In this document: in pieces, positions 8,944 through 16,323 of the stretch | How positions within the stretch are numbered: position 1 is the first letter of the stretch | How the letters are laid out: each line of letters starts with the position of its first letter | NCBI RefSeq assembly: GCF_001513955.1 | Contig: NZ_KQ948148.1 | Coordinates: 844,090 to 908,089 of the forward strand | Direction: 5' to 3' | DNA from: Streptomyces pseudovenezuelae | Lineage (GTDB): Bacteria > Actinomycetota > Actinomycetes > Streptomycetales > Streptomycetaceae | DNA: 64,000 nucleotides | Position numbers and translations under genes: made by a program | The notes under the pieces: model-generated | Database searches by the model: none | Seen by the model: only the letters and a program-made list of their open reading frames with translations | What the model was told of the DNA's origin: nothing

Positions 8944-11900
8944 TCACGGAGCCAGTGCGTCGATCGCCTTCACGATCCGCTTGTCGGAGACCGGGTACGC
9001 CGTGCCGAGCGCGTGGGCGAAATAGCTGACCCTGAGCTCCTCGATCATCCAGCGGACGTCCAGGACCTGCTGGGGCACGGGCCGCCCCTGGGGGAGTTGC
9101 TCCAGGAGCCAGGCGTACTCGTCCTGCATCTCGTGGACCTTCTCCATACGGGTCGTGTCCCGCTGGACGTTCGTCGCCATCTGCTGGAGACGCCGGTCCG
9201 CCGCGACCAGGTAGCGCATCAGGTCGGGCAGGCGGCGCAGGCCCGTCTCGGTCACGAAACCCGGCTTCACGAGCGCGTCCAACTGCTTGCGCACGTCCGT
9301 CAGGTTCGCCAGCAGCACGGGGCTCCGTACGGCCTTCAGGCGCCGTTCGCACGCCTGCCAGGCGGCGAGCACCTGCTGCACCTGACCGACCGTACGGACC
9401 GTCGTGTCGACGATCTCGGCGCGCACCTTGTCGAACAGCTTCCGGTACGACTCCTCGTCCCAGGCCGGCCCCCCGAAGTCCCCGATCAGCTTGTCCGCGG
9501 CCGCCGTGGCGCAGTCCTCGAACAGTGCCTGGATCGAGCCGTGCGGGTTCGCCGACAGGGCCAGCTTCTGGGGGTTCGTCAGCTTCTCGGAGGCGAACTT
9601 CGCCGGGTTCACCGCGATGTTGCGCACGATCAGCCGTCGCGTGCCCTTCCACATCGCCTCGGCCTGCTCGGCCTCGGTGTCGAAGAGGCGCACCGAGACC
9701 GTGTCGCCGTCGTCGACCAGGGCCGGGTAGGCCTTGACCGGCTGGCCGGCCCGACGGGTCTCGAAGACCCGGGTGAGCGTGCCGATCGTCCAGTCGGTCA
9801 GGCCGCCCCGCTCCAGGGACTCCCCGCCCTCGCGGGACGCGGTCGCGGCCGCCGCCTGCGAGAGGGCCTGGCGTGCCTTCGGCCTCAGCTTGAGGCGCAG
9901 CGCCTCCAGGTCCTTGTCCTCGGCCAGGTTGCGCCGCCGCTCGTCGACGATCCGGAAGGTGATCCGCAGATGGTCCGGGATCCGCGACTGGTCGAAGTCC
10001 TCGGCGTCGAAGGGAACCCCGACCATGCGCTTGAGCTCGCGGGCCAAGGTGGTCGTCAAGGGCTCCTGCAACGGGACGGCCGTGTCCAGGAAGCGCTTCG
10101 CGAAGTTCGGTGCCGGTACGTAGTTGCGGCGGATCGGCTTGGGGAGGGAACGGATCAGCTCCGTCACCAGCTCCTCCCTCAGGCCCGGGATCTGCCAGTC
10201 GAAGCCCTCGTCCCTGACCTGGTTCAGGACCTGGAGCGGGATGTGGACCGTCACACCGTCCGCGTCCGCGCCCGGCTCGAACTGGTACGTCACCCGGAAC
10301 TTCAGGGGGCCCTGCCGCCAGGAGTCGGGATAGTCGGCCTTGGTGACCGCCTCCGCCGACTCCCGGATGAGCATCTCCCGCTCGAAGTCCAGGAACTCCG
10401 GCTCCTCGTGCCGCTTCCGCTTCCACCACGAGTCGAAGTGCGCCCCGGACACGACGTGTTCGGGCACCCGCCGGTCGTAGAAGTCGAAGAGGGTGTCGTC
10501 GTCGACCACGATGTCCCGGCGCCGGGCCCGGTGCTCCAACTCCTCCACCTCGCTGAGGAGTCGGCGGTTGTCGGCGAAGAACTTGTGGTGGGTGCGCCAG
10601 TCGCCCTCGACCAGGGCGTTGCGGATGAAAAGCTCGCGGGAGGACTCCGGGTCGATCCGGCCGTAGTTCACCTTCCGCTGGGCAACGATCGGCACGCCGT
10701 ACAGCGTGACCTTCTCGAAGGCCATCACCGCGGCCTGGTCCTTCTCCCAGTGCGGTTCGGAGTACGTCCGCTTCAGCAGGTGTTCGGCCAGGGGCTCGAC
10801 CCACTCCGGCTCGATCTTCGCGTTGACCCGGGCCCACAGGCGGGAGGTCTCCACCAGCTCCGCCGACATCACGAAACGCGGCTGCTTCTTGAAGAGCGCC
10901 GAGCCCGGGAAGATCGCGAACTTGGCGCTGCGGGCGCCCAGGTACTCGTTCTTGTTGCCGTCCTTCACGTCCTTCATCCCGATGTGGGAGAGAAGCCCGG
11001 CGAGGAGGGAGACGTGGACGGACTGGTCGGGCGCGTCGTCCTCGTTGAGGTGGATGCCCATCTGCCTGGCGACGGTCCGCAACTGCGTGTAGATGTCCTG
11101 CCATTCGCGGATGCGCAGGAAGTTGAGGTACTCCTGCTTGCACATCCGGCGGAAGGACGACGAGCCGCGCTCCTTCTGCTGCTCGCGGACATAGCGCCAC
11201 AGATTCAGATAGGCGAGGAAGTCGCTGGTCTCGTCCTTGAAGCGGGCGTGCTGCTGGTCGGCCTGGGTCTGCTTGTCGGCCGGCCGCTCGCGCGGGTCCT
11301 GGATGGACAGCGCGGCGGCTATGACCATGACCTCGCGGACACAGCCGTTCTTGTCGGCCTCCAGGACCATGCGCGCCAGACGCGGGTCGACGGGCAGCTG
11401 GGCGAGCTTGCGGCCGGTGTCGGTGAGCCGCTTGCGTACGTCCTTCTGCGCCGGGTCCAACGCGCCCAGTTCCTGCAGGAGTTGGACGCCGTCGCGGATG
11501 TTGCGGTGGTCCGGCGGGTCGATGAAGGGGAACTTCTCGATGTCGCCGAGGCCGGCCGCGGTCATCTGCAGGATGACGGAGGCGAGGTTCGTCCGCAGGA
11601 TCTCGGCGTCCGTGAACTCCGGGCGCGCGTCGAAGTCCTCTTCGCTGTACAGGCGGATGCAGATGCCGTCGGAGGTACGGCCGCAGCGGCCCTTGCGCTG
11701 GTTGGCGCTGGCCTGCGAGACCGGCTCGATGGGCAGCCGCTGGACCTTGGTGCGGTGGCTGTAGCGGGAGATCCGGGCGAAGCCGGGGTCGATGACGTAC
11801 TTGATGCCCGGGACGGTGAGGGAGGTCTCGGCCACGTTGGTCGCCAGAACGATCCTGCGCCCGGTGTGCGGCTGGAACACGCGGTGCTGCTCGGCGTGCG

Positions 11901-12903
11901 AGAGCCGGGCGTACAGGGGCAGGACCTCGGTGAAGCGGTAGTTCTTCTTCACCAGCGCGTCCGCCGTGTCCCGGATCTCCCGCTCGCCGGAGAGGAAGAC
12001 CAGGATGTCGCCCTTGCCCTCGCCCTGGAGCTCCTCCACCGCGTCGCAGATCGCGGTGATCTGGTCGCGGTCGGAGTCGTCCGAGTCGTCCTCCAGCAGG
12101 GGCCGGTACCGCACCTCCACCGGGTACGTACGGCCGCTGACCTCGACGATCGGTGCGTCGCCGAAGTGCCGGGAGAACCGCTCGGGGTCGATGGTCGCCG
12201 AGGTGATGACGACCTTGAGGTCGGGACGCTTCGGCAGCAGCTGGGCCAGGTACCCGAGCAGGAAGTCGATGTTGAGGGACCGCTCGTGGGCCTCGTCGAT
12301 GATGATCGTGTCGTAGGCGCGCAGCTCGCGGTCGGTCTGGATCTCGGCGAGCAGGATGCCGTCCGTCATCAGCTTCACGAAGGTCGCGTCCTGGTTCACC
12401 TGGTCGGTGAACCTGACCTTCCAGCCGACGGCCTCGCCGAGCGGGGTGTCCAGCTCCTCGGCGACCCGCTCGGCGACCGTGCGGGCGGCGATCCGGCGGG
12501 GCTGGGTGTGCCCGATCATGCCCTTGACGCCACGGCCGAGCTCCAGGCAGATCTTCGGGATCTGGGTGGTCTTGCCGGACCCGGTCTCACCCGCCACGAT
12601 CACGACCTGGTGATCACGGATGGCGGCCGCGATGTCGTCCTTCTTCTGGCTGACCGGAAGCTGTTCGGGATACGACACCGCGGGCACGCGGGCGCGGCGC
12701 GCACCCACGCGCTCCTCGCCCTTGCCGACCTCGGTCTCGATCTCGGCGAGCACGGCGGCCCGCGCCTCCGGCTTGCGGATCTTGCGCGCGCCTTCGAGCC
12801 TGCGCCCGAGCCGGTGCGCGTCACGCAGGGACAGCTCGGTCAGGCGGGCGGCGAGTTCCCCGAAGGCGGGGGAGCCGGGGGCGGGGGCAGGGTGCGTAGA
12901 CAT
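8944..12903 (-). CDS. hrpA: ATP-dependent RNA helicase HrpA (DEAH box)
   Basis: This 1319-residue DEAH/RHA-family helicase matches the length of E. coli HrpA (about 1300). Motif I GETGSGKTT is near residue 105, motif Ia TQPRR follows, motif II is DEAH in IIIDEAHERSLN, motif III is SATI, and motif VI appears as NQRKGRCGR. The HA2/OB-fold region follows, then the long HrpA-specific C-terminal domain (DUF3418-like) containing SREGGESLERGGLTDWT. HrpA-type helicases act on stalled ribosomes or mRNA in E. coli; the role here is inferred. ATG 12903 is the first start that gives a family-like N-terminus. The gene lies between two identical tRNA-Asp genes on the same strand. Confidence 0.97.
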   Translation of the reverse strand: MSTHPAPAPGSPAFGELAARLTELSLRDAHRLGRRLEGARKIRKPEARAAVLAEIETEVGKGEERVGARRARVPAVSYPEQLPVSQKKDDIAAAIRDHQVVIVAGETGSGKTTQIPKICLELGRGVKGMIGHTQPRRIAARTVAERVAEELDTPLGEAVGWKVRFTDQVNQDATFVKLMTDGILLAEIQTDRELRAYDTIIIDEAHERSLNIDFLLGYLAQLLPKRPDLKVVITSATIDPERFSRHFGDAPIVEVSGRTYPVEVRYRPLLEDDSDDSDRDQITAICDAVEELQGEGKGDILVFLSGEREIRDTADALVKKNYRFTEVLPLYARLSHAEQHRVFQPHTGRRIVLATNVAETSLTVPGIKYVIDPGFARISRYSHRTKVQRLPIEPVSQASANQRKGRCGRTSDGICIRLYSEEDFDARPEFTDAEILRTNLASVILQMTAAGLGDIEKFPFIDPPDHRNIRDGVQLLQELGALDPAQKDVRKRLTDTGRKLAQLPVDPRLARMVLEADKNGCVREVMVIAAALSIQDPRERPADKQTQADQQHARFKDETSDFLAYLNLWRYVREQQKERGSSSFRRMCKQEYLNFLRIREWQDIYTQLRTVARQMGIHLNEDDAPDQSVHVSLLAGLLSHIGMKDVKDGNKNEYLGARSAKFAIFPGSALFKKQPRFVMSAELVETSRLWARVNAKIEPEWVEPLAEHLLKRTYSEPHWEKDQAAVMAFEKVTLYGVPIVAQRKVNYGRIDPESSRELFIRNALVEGDWRTHHKFFADNRRLLSEVEELEHRARRRDIVVDDDTLFDFYDRRVPEHVVSGAHFDSWWKRKRHEEPEFLDFEREMLIRESAEAVTKADYPDSWRQGPLKFRVTYQFEPGADADGVTVHIPLQVLNQVRDEGFDWQIPGLREELVTELIRSLPKPIRRNYVPAPNFAKRFLDTAVPLQEPLTTTLARELKRMVGVPFDAEDFDQSRIPDHLRITFRIVDERRRNLAEDKDLEALRLKLRPKARQALSQAAAATASREGGESLERGGLTDWTIGTLTRVFETRRAGQPVKAYPALVDDGDTVSVRLFDTEAEQAEAMWKGTRRLIVRNIAVNPAKFASEKLTNPQKLALSANPHGSIQALFEDCATAAADKLIGDFGGPAWDEESYRKLFDKVRAEIVDTTVRTVGQVQQVLAAWQACERRLKAVRSPVLLANLTDVRKQLDALVKPGFVTETGLRRLPDLMRYLVAADRRLQQMATNVQRDTTRMEKVHEMQDEYAWLLEQLPQGRPVPQQVLDVRWMIEELRVSYFAHALGTAYPVSDKRIVKAIDALAP

Positions 12904-12992
12904 ACGCGGTCCAGGATCTCATCCCGGCGAAAATAGTGGCGAACGGTTTTGTCGGCCGCCGTGGGCCCACCGGTCGCACGGCACATACAACA

Positions 12993-13018
12993 AGACCCCG
13001 ATCCGGGGATCGGGGTCT
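12993..13018 (-). terminator. Terminator after the tRNA-Phe/tRNA-Asp pair
   Basis: AGACCCCGAT pairs perfectly with ATCGGGGTCT around a six-base loop. On the minus strand it follows the tRNA-Phe 3' end by seven bases and separates the tRNA transcript from hrpA. Confidence 0.85.
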
Positions 13019-13025
13019 GTGCTGT

Positions 13026-13098
13026 GGCTGGGGCCGGGGTCGAACCGGCGACCTACCGCTTTTCAGGCGGTCGCTCGTACCAACTGAGCTACCCAGCC
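13026..13098 (-). tRNA. tRNA-Phe (GAA)
   Basis: A 73-base cloverleaf on the minus strand starts GGCTGGG and ends CCCAGCC. The anticodon loop CTGAAAA gives anticodon GAA (Phe); the D arm has GCTCAGTTGGTA and the T loop TTCGACC. No CCA is encoded. It lies 25 bases after a tRNA-Asp gene, so the two are likely cotranscribed. Confidence 0.95.
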
Positions 13099-13123
13099 GC
13101 GAGGCTTCCGGGGAAACCTCAGC

Positions 13124-13197
13124 GGTCCTGACGGGATTTGAACCCGCGGCCTCCACCTTGACAGGGTGGCGAGCACTCCAAACTGCTCCACAGGACC
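13124..13197 (-). tRNA. tRNA-Asp (GTC), copy 2
   Basis: The sequence is identical over its whole 74 bases to tRNA-Asp copy 1 (8776-8849), with anticodon loop CTGTCAA. It is the promoter-proximal member of the Asp-Phe pair. Immediately to its right the accessory island begins. Confidence 0.95.
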
Positions 13198-13420
13198 AAG
13201 CTTTGCCTTGGACAGTTTCGCACACCTGAGAGGGGGCTACCAAAATGGTTTTTCCCGTGTTTCCGGCGGCGTTATGTCGCTGGATCAGCGTAGCAGATCT
13301 GGGGACTGGGTCTGCACCAGCGATCTTGGAGCCGGCTGTGCCCGGCAGGCCTCACACCCCGCGTGACTTGCTGCGGAGAAGCCCGTGTGAGCGGGGCCGG
13401 TGGCCGGTTAGGATCCCGTA

Positions 13421-14122
13421 GTGATCACCAACCGTGCCATGCGTCGGGTTTCACGCGTGGTTGTGGGAGCCGCAGTGGGAGGCGCTGCCGCGTGGGCACT
13501 GCGTCTCCTGGATGCCGCCGGTCGCGAGTACACCTTCACATTCGGCGGGGTCGTGGTAGGTGCTCTCCTCGCCGGAGCGGCCGACTTCTACAGGCGTACG
13601 GTGAGGCTTACGGAGATACGGGTGAGCGTGCCGCAGCTGAGTGAACTCACCTTCGTGGTCAACGACGACACACGTCAGGTGTCATGGCAGCTCTTTGTGG
13701 AGTCCGTGACACGGATCTCGACACAGCGGCTCAATGACGACGACGGCCTTATCAGGGAGGCGCTGACCTCGCTGTATGGCCTGTTCGCGACAACACGCGA
13801 CATCCGCAGGACCGCTCGACCCTCCGCAGGCGGCAACGGCATCACCGTCGAATACCTGGCGGTGAACCTCCTCAACCGTGAGTTGCGCCCCTTCCTGTCG
13901 AAATGGCATCCAAGGCTGCGGCAGTACGAAACAGCCTTCCCCAACGCCCCCGAGGCAGAGTGGGCAGATGCTGCCGAGTGCCGGCGACACCTGGCTCTTG
14001 TACAGGCCCACACCCGCGAGTACGTGATGGGGTTCGCCCGACTGGCCGGAGTAGTTGACCCGGAACTGATGCTGGGCGGGATCGACGTGCCAGGACACGA
14101 TGGGGGTGACACCCGCTCCTAG
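13421..14122 (+). CDS. Small membrane-anchored protein of unknown function, convergent with the TIR/SLOG operon
   Basis: I do not recognise this 233-residue protein. Residues ~10-30 (VSRVVVGAAVGGAAAWALRLL) and ~40-58 (FTFGGVVVGALLAGAADFY) look like two membrane helices with a short extracytoplasmic turn. The remaining ~170 residues would form a cytoplasmic domain, mostly helical, with no motif I can name. Start GTG 13421 has AGGA seven bases upstream; ATG 13439 is an alternative. Its stop is only two bases from the stop of the SLOG gene on the other strand. It belongs to the same non-core island, so a link to the operon (for example as a membrane effector) is possible but purely inferred. Confidence 0.6.
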   Translation: MITNRAMRRVSRVVVGAAVGGAAAWALRLLDAAGREYTFTFGGVVVGALLAGAADFYRRTVRLTEIRVSVPQLSELTFVVNDDTRQVSWQLFVESVTRISTQRLNDDDGLIREALTSLYGLFATTRDIRRTARPSAGGNGITVEYLAVNLLNRELRPFLSKWHPRLRQYETAFPNAPEAEWADAAECRRHLALVQAHTREYVMGFARLAGVVDPELMLGGIDVPGHDGGDTRS

Positions 14123-14124
14123 GC

Positions 14125-14979
14125 CTACTCCTGGGCGGTCGCGATTCTGCTGAGGCCCAGGACCAGGAGGGCCGCGATCTCTGCCGGCCGGTGGGTGGCG
14201 GCGAGCCGGCGGTTCTCCTCTGCGGAGAGTCCGTTGCGCAGCCCGGCCCAGCGTGAGTCCTCACGCGCGGCCATGAGCAGCCGTCGGCCTTGGACGAGGC
14301 GCGGGTCCTCCGGTTCTGCCCCCGGATCCGGGGGCAACCAGTCGCAGGTGTCCACACGGAGGGCGCGCAGGACATCGACCGTGACGCCGCCCAGGCCGCC
14401 CACCAGGAAGAGGGGGGTGGAGGACTCGAGCGACAGCAGGGCTTCTTCCATCAGGCCCGGCACAGTCCCGGAGAAGTGGGAGCGCTTGCCGCCGAGCAGA
14501 ATGCGGGCGTTCGTGCCCTGAGCCATGGCCTTCCGCATCGCCGTCAGCGCTCGGGCCGCCGCTTCCGGGGCGAGGGCCGGTGACGGTTGCGTGCCTCGGC
14601 CGGCGAGGGGGTCCGGAATCACCTGGCCGTCCGAGTCGAGACACAGGACGCGGGCCCAGCTGCCCACGGACAGCCGTTCTGCCAACTCGTCGTGGGTCAT
14701 GTGCTGGTGTTCGCTCCACGAGAGGTAGACGGTCAGCAAGGGCTCAGAGCCCTGCTCGTACCGTCGCAGCTCGGAGAGCAGAAAAGTGGTGTACCCGTCC
14801 GGCCGCAGGTGGCCGCCGTAGGCCAGGGTGCCGCCGGACGCCAGGACCGTGCGGGTGATCTCCCCGAGGATCACGTTCACATGGGACTCCATCAGCCCGA
14901 GCCGGGCGAGGTCCGGGCTGTTCGAGACCGACACCGCGACCGTCTGTCCCTTGAGCGCGCAGGGGGGCAGGAGACTCAT
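14125..14979 (-). CDS. SLOG-fold protein (candidate nucleotide-signal sensor), last gene of the TIR-MoxR operon
   Basis: The 284-residue product looks like a stand-alone SLOG (SMF/DprA-LOG) domain, closest in my memory to the SLOG 'cluster 3' families. The evidence is VAVSVSNSPDLARLGL near residue 14, the glycine-rich LAYGGHLRPDGYT at 52-64, and the phosphate-loop-like LFLVGGLGGVTVDVL at 190-204. SLOG domains bind NAD-derived or other nucleotide ligands; in Thoeris defence a SLOG domain senses the product of a TIR enzyme. No catalytic, membrane or toxin domain is fused here, so an output partner would be needed. The gene starts nine bases after the stop of TIR protein 2 and is probably cotranslated with it. 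Confidence 0.7.
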   Translation of the reverse strand: MSLLPPCALKGQTVAVSVSNSPDLARLGLMESHVNVILGEITRTVLASGGTLAYGGHLRPDGYTTFLLSELRRYEQGSEPLLTVYLSWSEHQHMTHDELAERLSVGSWARVLCLDSDGQVIPDPLAGRGTQPSPALAPEAAARALTAMRKAMAQGTNARILLGGKRSHFSGTVPGLMEEALLSLESSTPLFLVGGLGGVTVDVLRALRVDTCDWLPPDPGAEPEDPRLVQGRRLLMAAREDSRWAGLRNGLSAEENRRLAATHRPAEIAALLVLGLSRIATAQE

Positions 14980-14988
14980 CGCCGCCGC

Positions 14989-16233
14989 TCACCCGCCTCG
15001 GGCCGCGAGCAGTTCGACCGTGGTGATGTCCAGCCCACTGCGGATGCCTCCGATGATCGCGATTTCGTCCAATACTTGCATCTCGTCTTTGCCCAACGGT
15101 GGACCCGGGTGCACGATGCGGGGCCTGGAGTCGGCGATGGTGTGTCCGCTGCGCCGGGCGTCCGCCAGCCAGCCGGTGATCCAAGTCGTCAGAGTGGCCG
15201 GCTCGGGAGGCTGGGGCGCCCACCAGTCGACCTGCAGACCGGGGTGTGCGGCGAGTGTCCGCAGACGCGAGCGCCACAGGACACGGTTCAGATACTCGTC
15301 CACGAGCAGGTTCAGTGCTCGTCTGATCGTTCGCTCGGTCGTGTCATCCGTAACGCTGCCCACGCACAGCTGCGGGACGTGGTCCAGGAGGAAGGAGCCT
15401 CTGCGGTCGCCGACGCTCAGCGCGTCGAGAACGACGACCGGTACCCCCGCTCGCTTGGCCGTGAGTACCTCCCGCTGGCACCAGTGGCGGCTCGCGTATT
15501 CGTCGGTGCGCACCGCGAGCATGATGCCGTCGGCCGCTCTGTCCACCAGTTCCCGGAGGGAGTCGGACCCGGGCATGAGGCTGTGGTAATCGATCCACTC
15601 GGCCAGTCGGGTGTCGCGGACGCTGCGTCGGACGCGGTCGATGATGCCGTTCGGCGCGTGTTCGCCATGTCTGGTGTGGCTGATGAACACAGTGAGCCGG
15701 CTGTCGTTTCCGTGCACCAGCTGGGCGATGGCTTGGGAGAGATCCCGCAGTCGGGTGTCCTGGATGTCCTCGGGTTGAGGGCCTCCCGGCTCGCCGAAGC
15801 GCTGGATACAGCCCATGAGCCGCTCCAGCTCGCCGACGAGCGGGGCGTCCGCCATGAGCAGGGGAAACACCCCGACCTTGGACTGTGAGCGCCTTGTCTC
15901 CCACGCCTGTCGGATGTGCAGCGCGTAGTCGTGCCAAGGGTCCCCGCTGGTCTCCGCGGCCCGCATCCACTGGGCCCCGAGCAGCGGAACGATCACCACG
16001 TACTCGGCTCCCGGGCTCCCGGTGCCCGGGAGCGGAATCGATCGTGGCGCGCTGCTCTCGCCGTGCAGCCCGGCGGAGCGTTCGTAGACGTCGACGACCC
16101 CGTCCAGCATGCCGGTGAAGCGATCGCCGCGGAAACGGGCCTGCAGCGCTTCGGCGATGTCCTTCCCCTGATGGTCGAGTGGATGCCAGACCACGTAGAT
16201 CTCGACCACCGGGGCATACAGCGGAACTATCAC
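14989..16233 (-). CDS. TIR-domain protein 2 with N-terminal TIR-like region
   Basis: This protein has 414 residues. A TIR domain starts at about 179 (RLTVFISHTRHGEH) and includes the helix motif SRHWCQREVL at 248-257. W251, C252 and E255 match the W-C-x-x-E signature, in which the Glu is the NADase catalytic residue of active TIR enzymes. Residues 10-175 contain another alpha/beta unit (VEIYVVWHPLDHQGKDIAEAL, then AEYVVIVPLLGAQW) that reads like a degenerate TIR-like or flavodoxin-like sensor fold. The C-terminal ~110 residues are unassigned. The start appears to be GTG 16233; GTG 16209 is possible. It is 90 bases downstream of the S1-repeat gene and 9 bases before the SLOG gene, all on one strand. 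Confidence 0.75.
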   Translation of the reverse strand: MIVPLYAPVVEIYVVWHPLDHQGKDIAEALQARFRGDRFTGMLDGVVDVYERSAGLHGESSAPRSIPLPGTGSPGAEYVVIVPLLGAQWMRAAETSGDPWHDYALHIRQAWETRRSQSKVGVFPLLMADAPLVGELERLMGCIQRFGEPGGPQPEDIQDTRLRDLSQAIAQLVHGNDSRLTVFISHTRHGEHAPNGIIDRVRRSVRDTRLAEWIDYHSLMPGSDSLRELVDRAADGIMLAVRTDEYASRHWCQREVLTAKRAGVPVVVLDALSVGDRRGSFLLDHVPQLCVGSVTDDTTERTIRRALNLLVDEYLNRVLWRSRLRTLAAHPGLQVDWWAPQPPEPATLTTWITGWLADARRSGHTIADSRPRIVHPGPPLGKDEMQVLDEIAIIGGIRSGLDITTVELLAARGG

Positions 16234-16323
16234 CGTGACACCTTACGGGCGGGTCACCCCGGGCGTCCCGGGATCACGGACAACGCGACTCCACAGTGCG
16301 GTCATGAGCGTTCGAGAGCCGTC

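Noticed and set aside
8818..12936. 1372-residue plus-strand frame over hrpA
   Set aside because: Pure antisense of hrpA; high G+C keeps stops away. Composition is Leu/Val/Gly/Arg artefact.
13124..13197. tRNA-Asp copy 2 as an integration att site for the island
   Set aside because: No repeat of the tRNA 3' end was found at the right border and there is no integrase gene.
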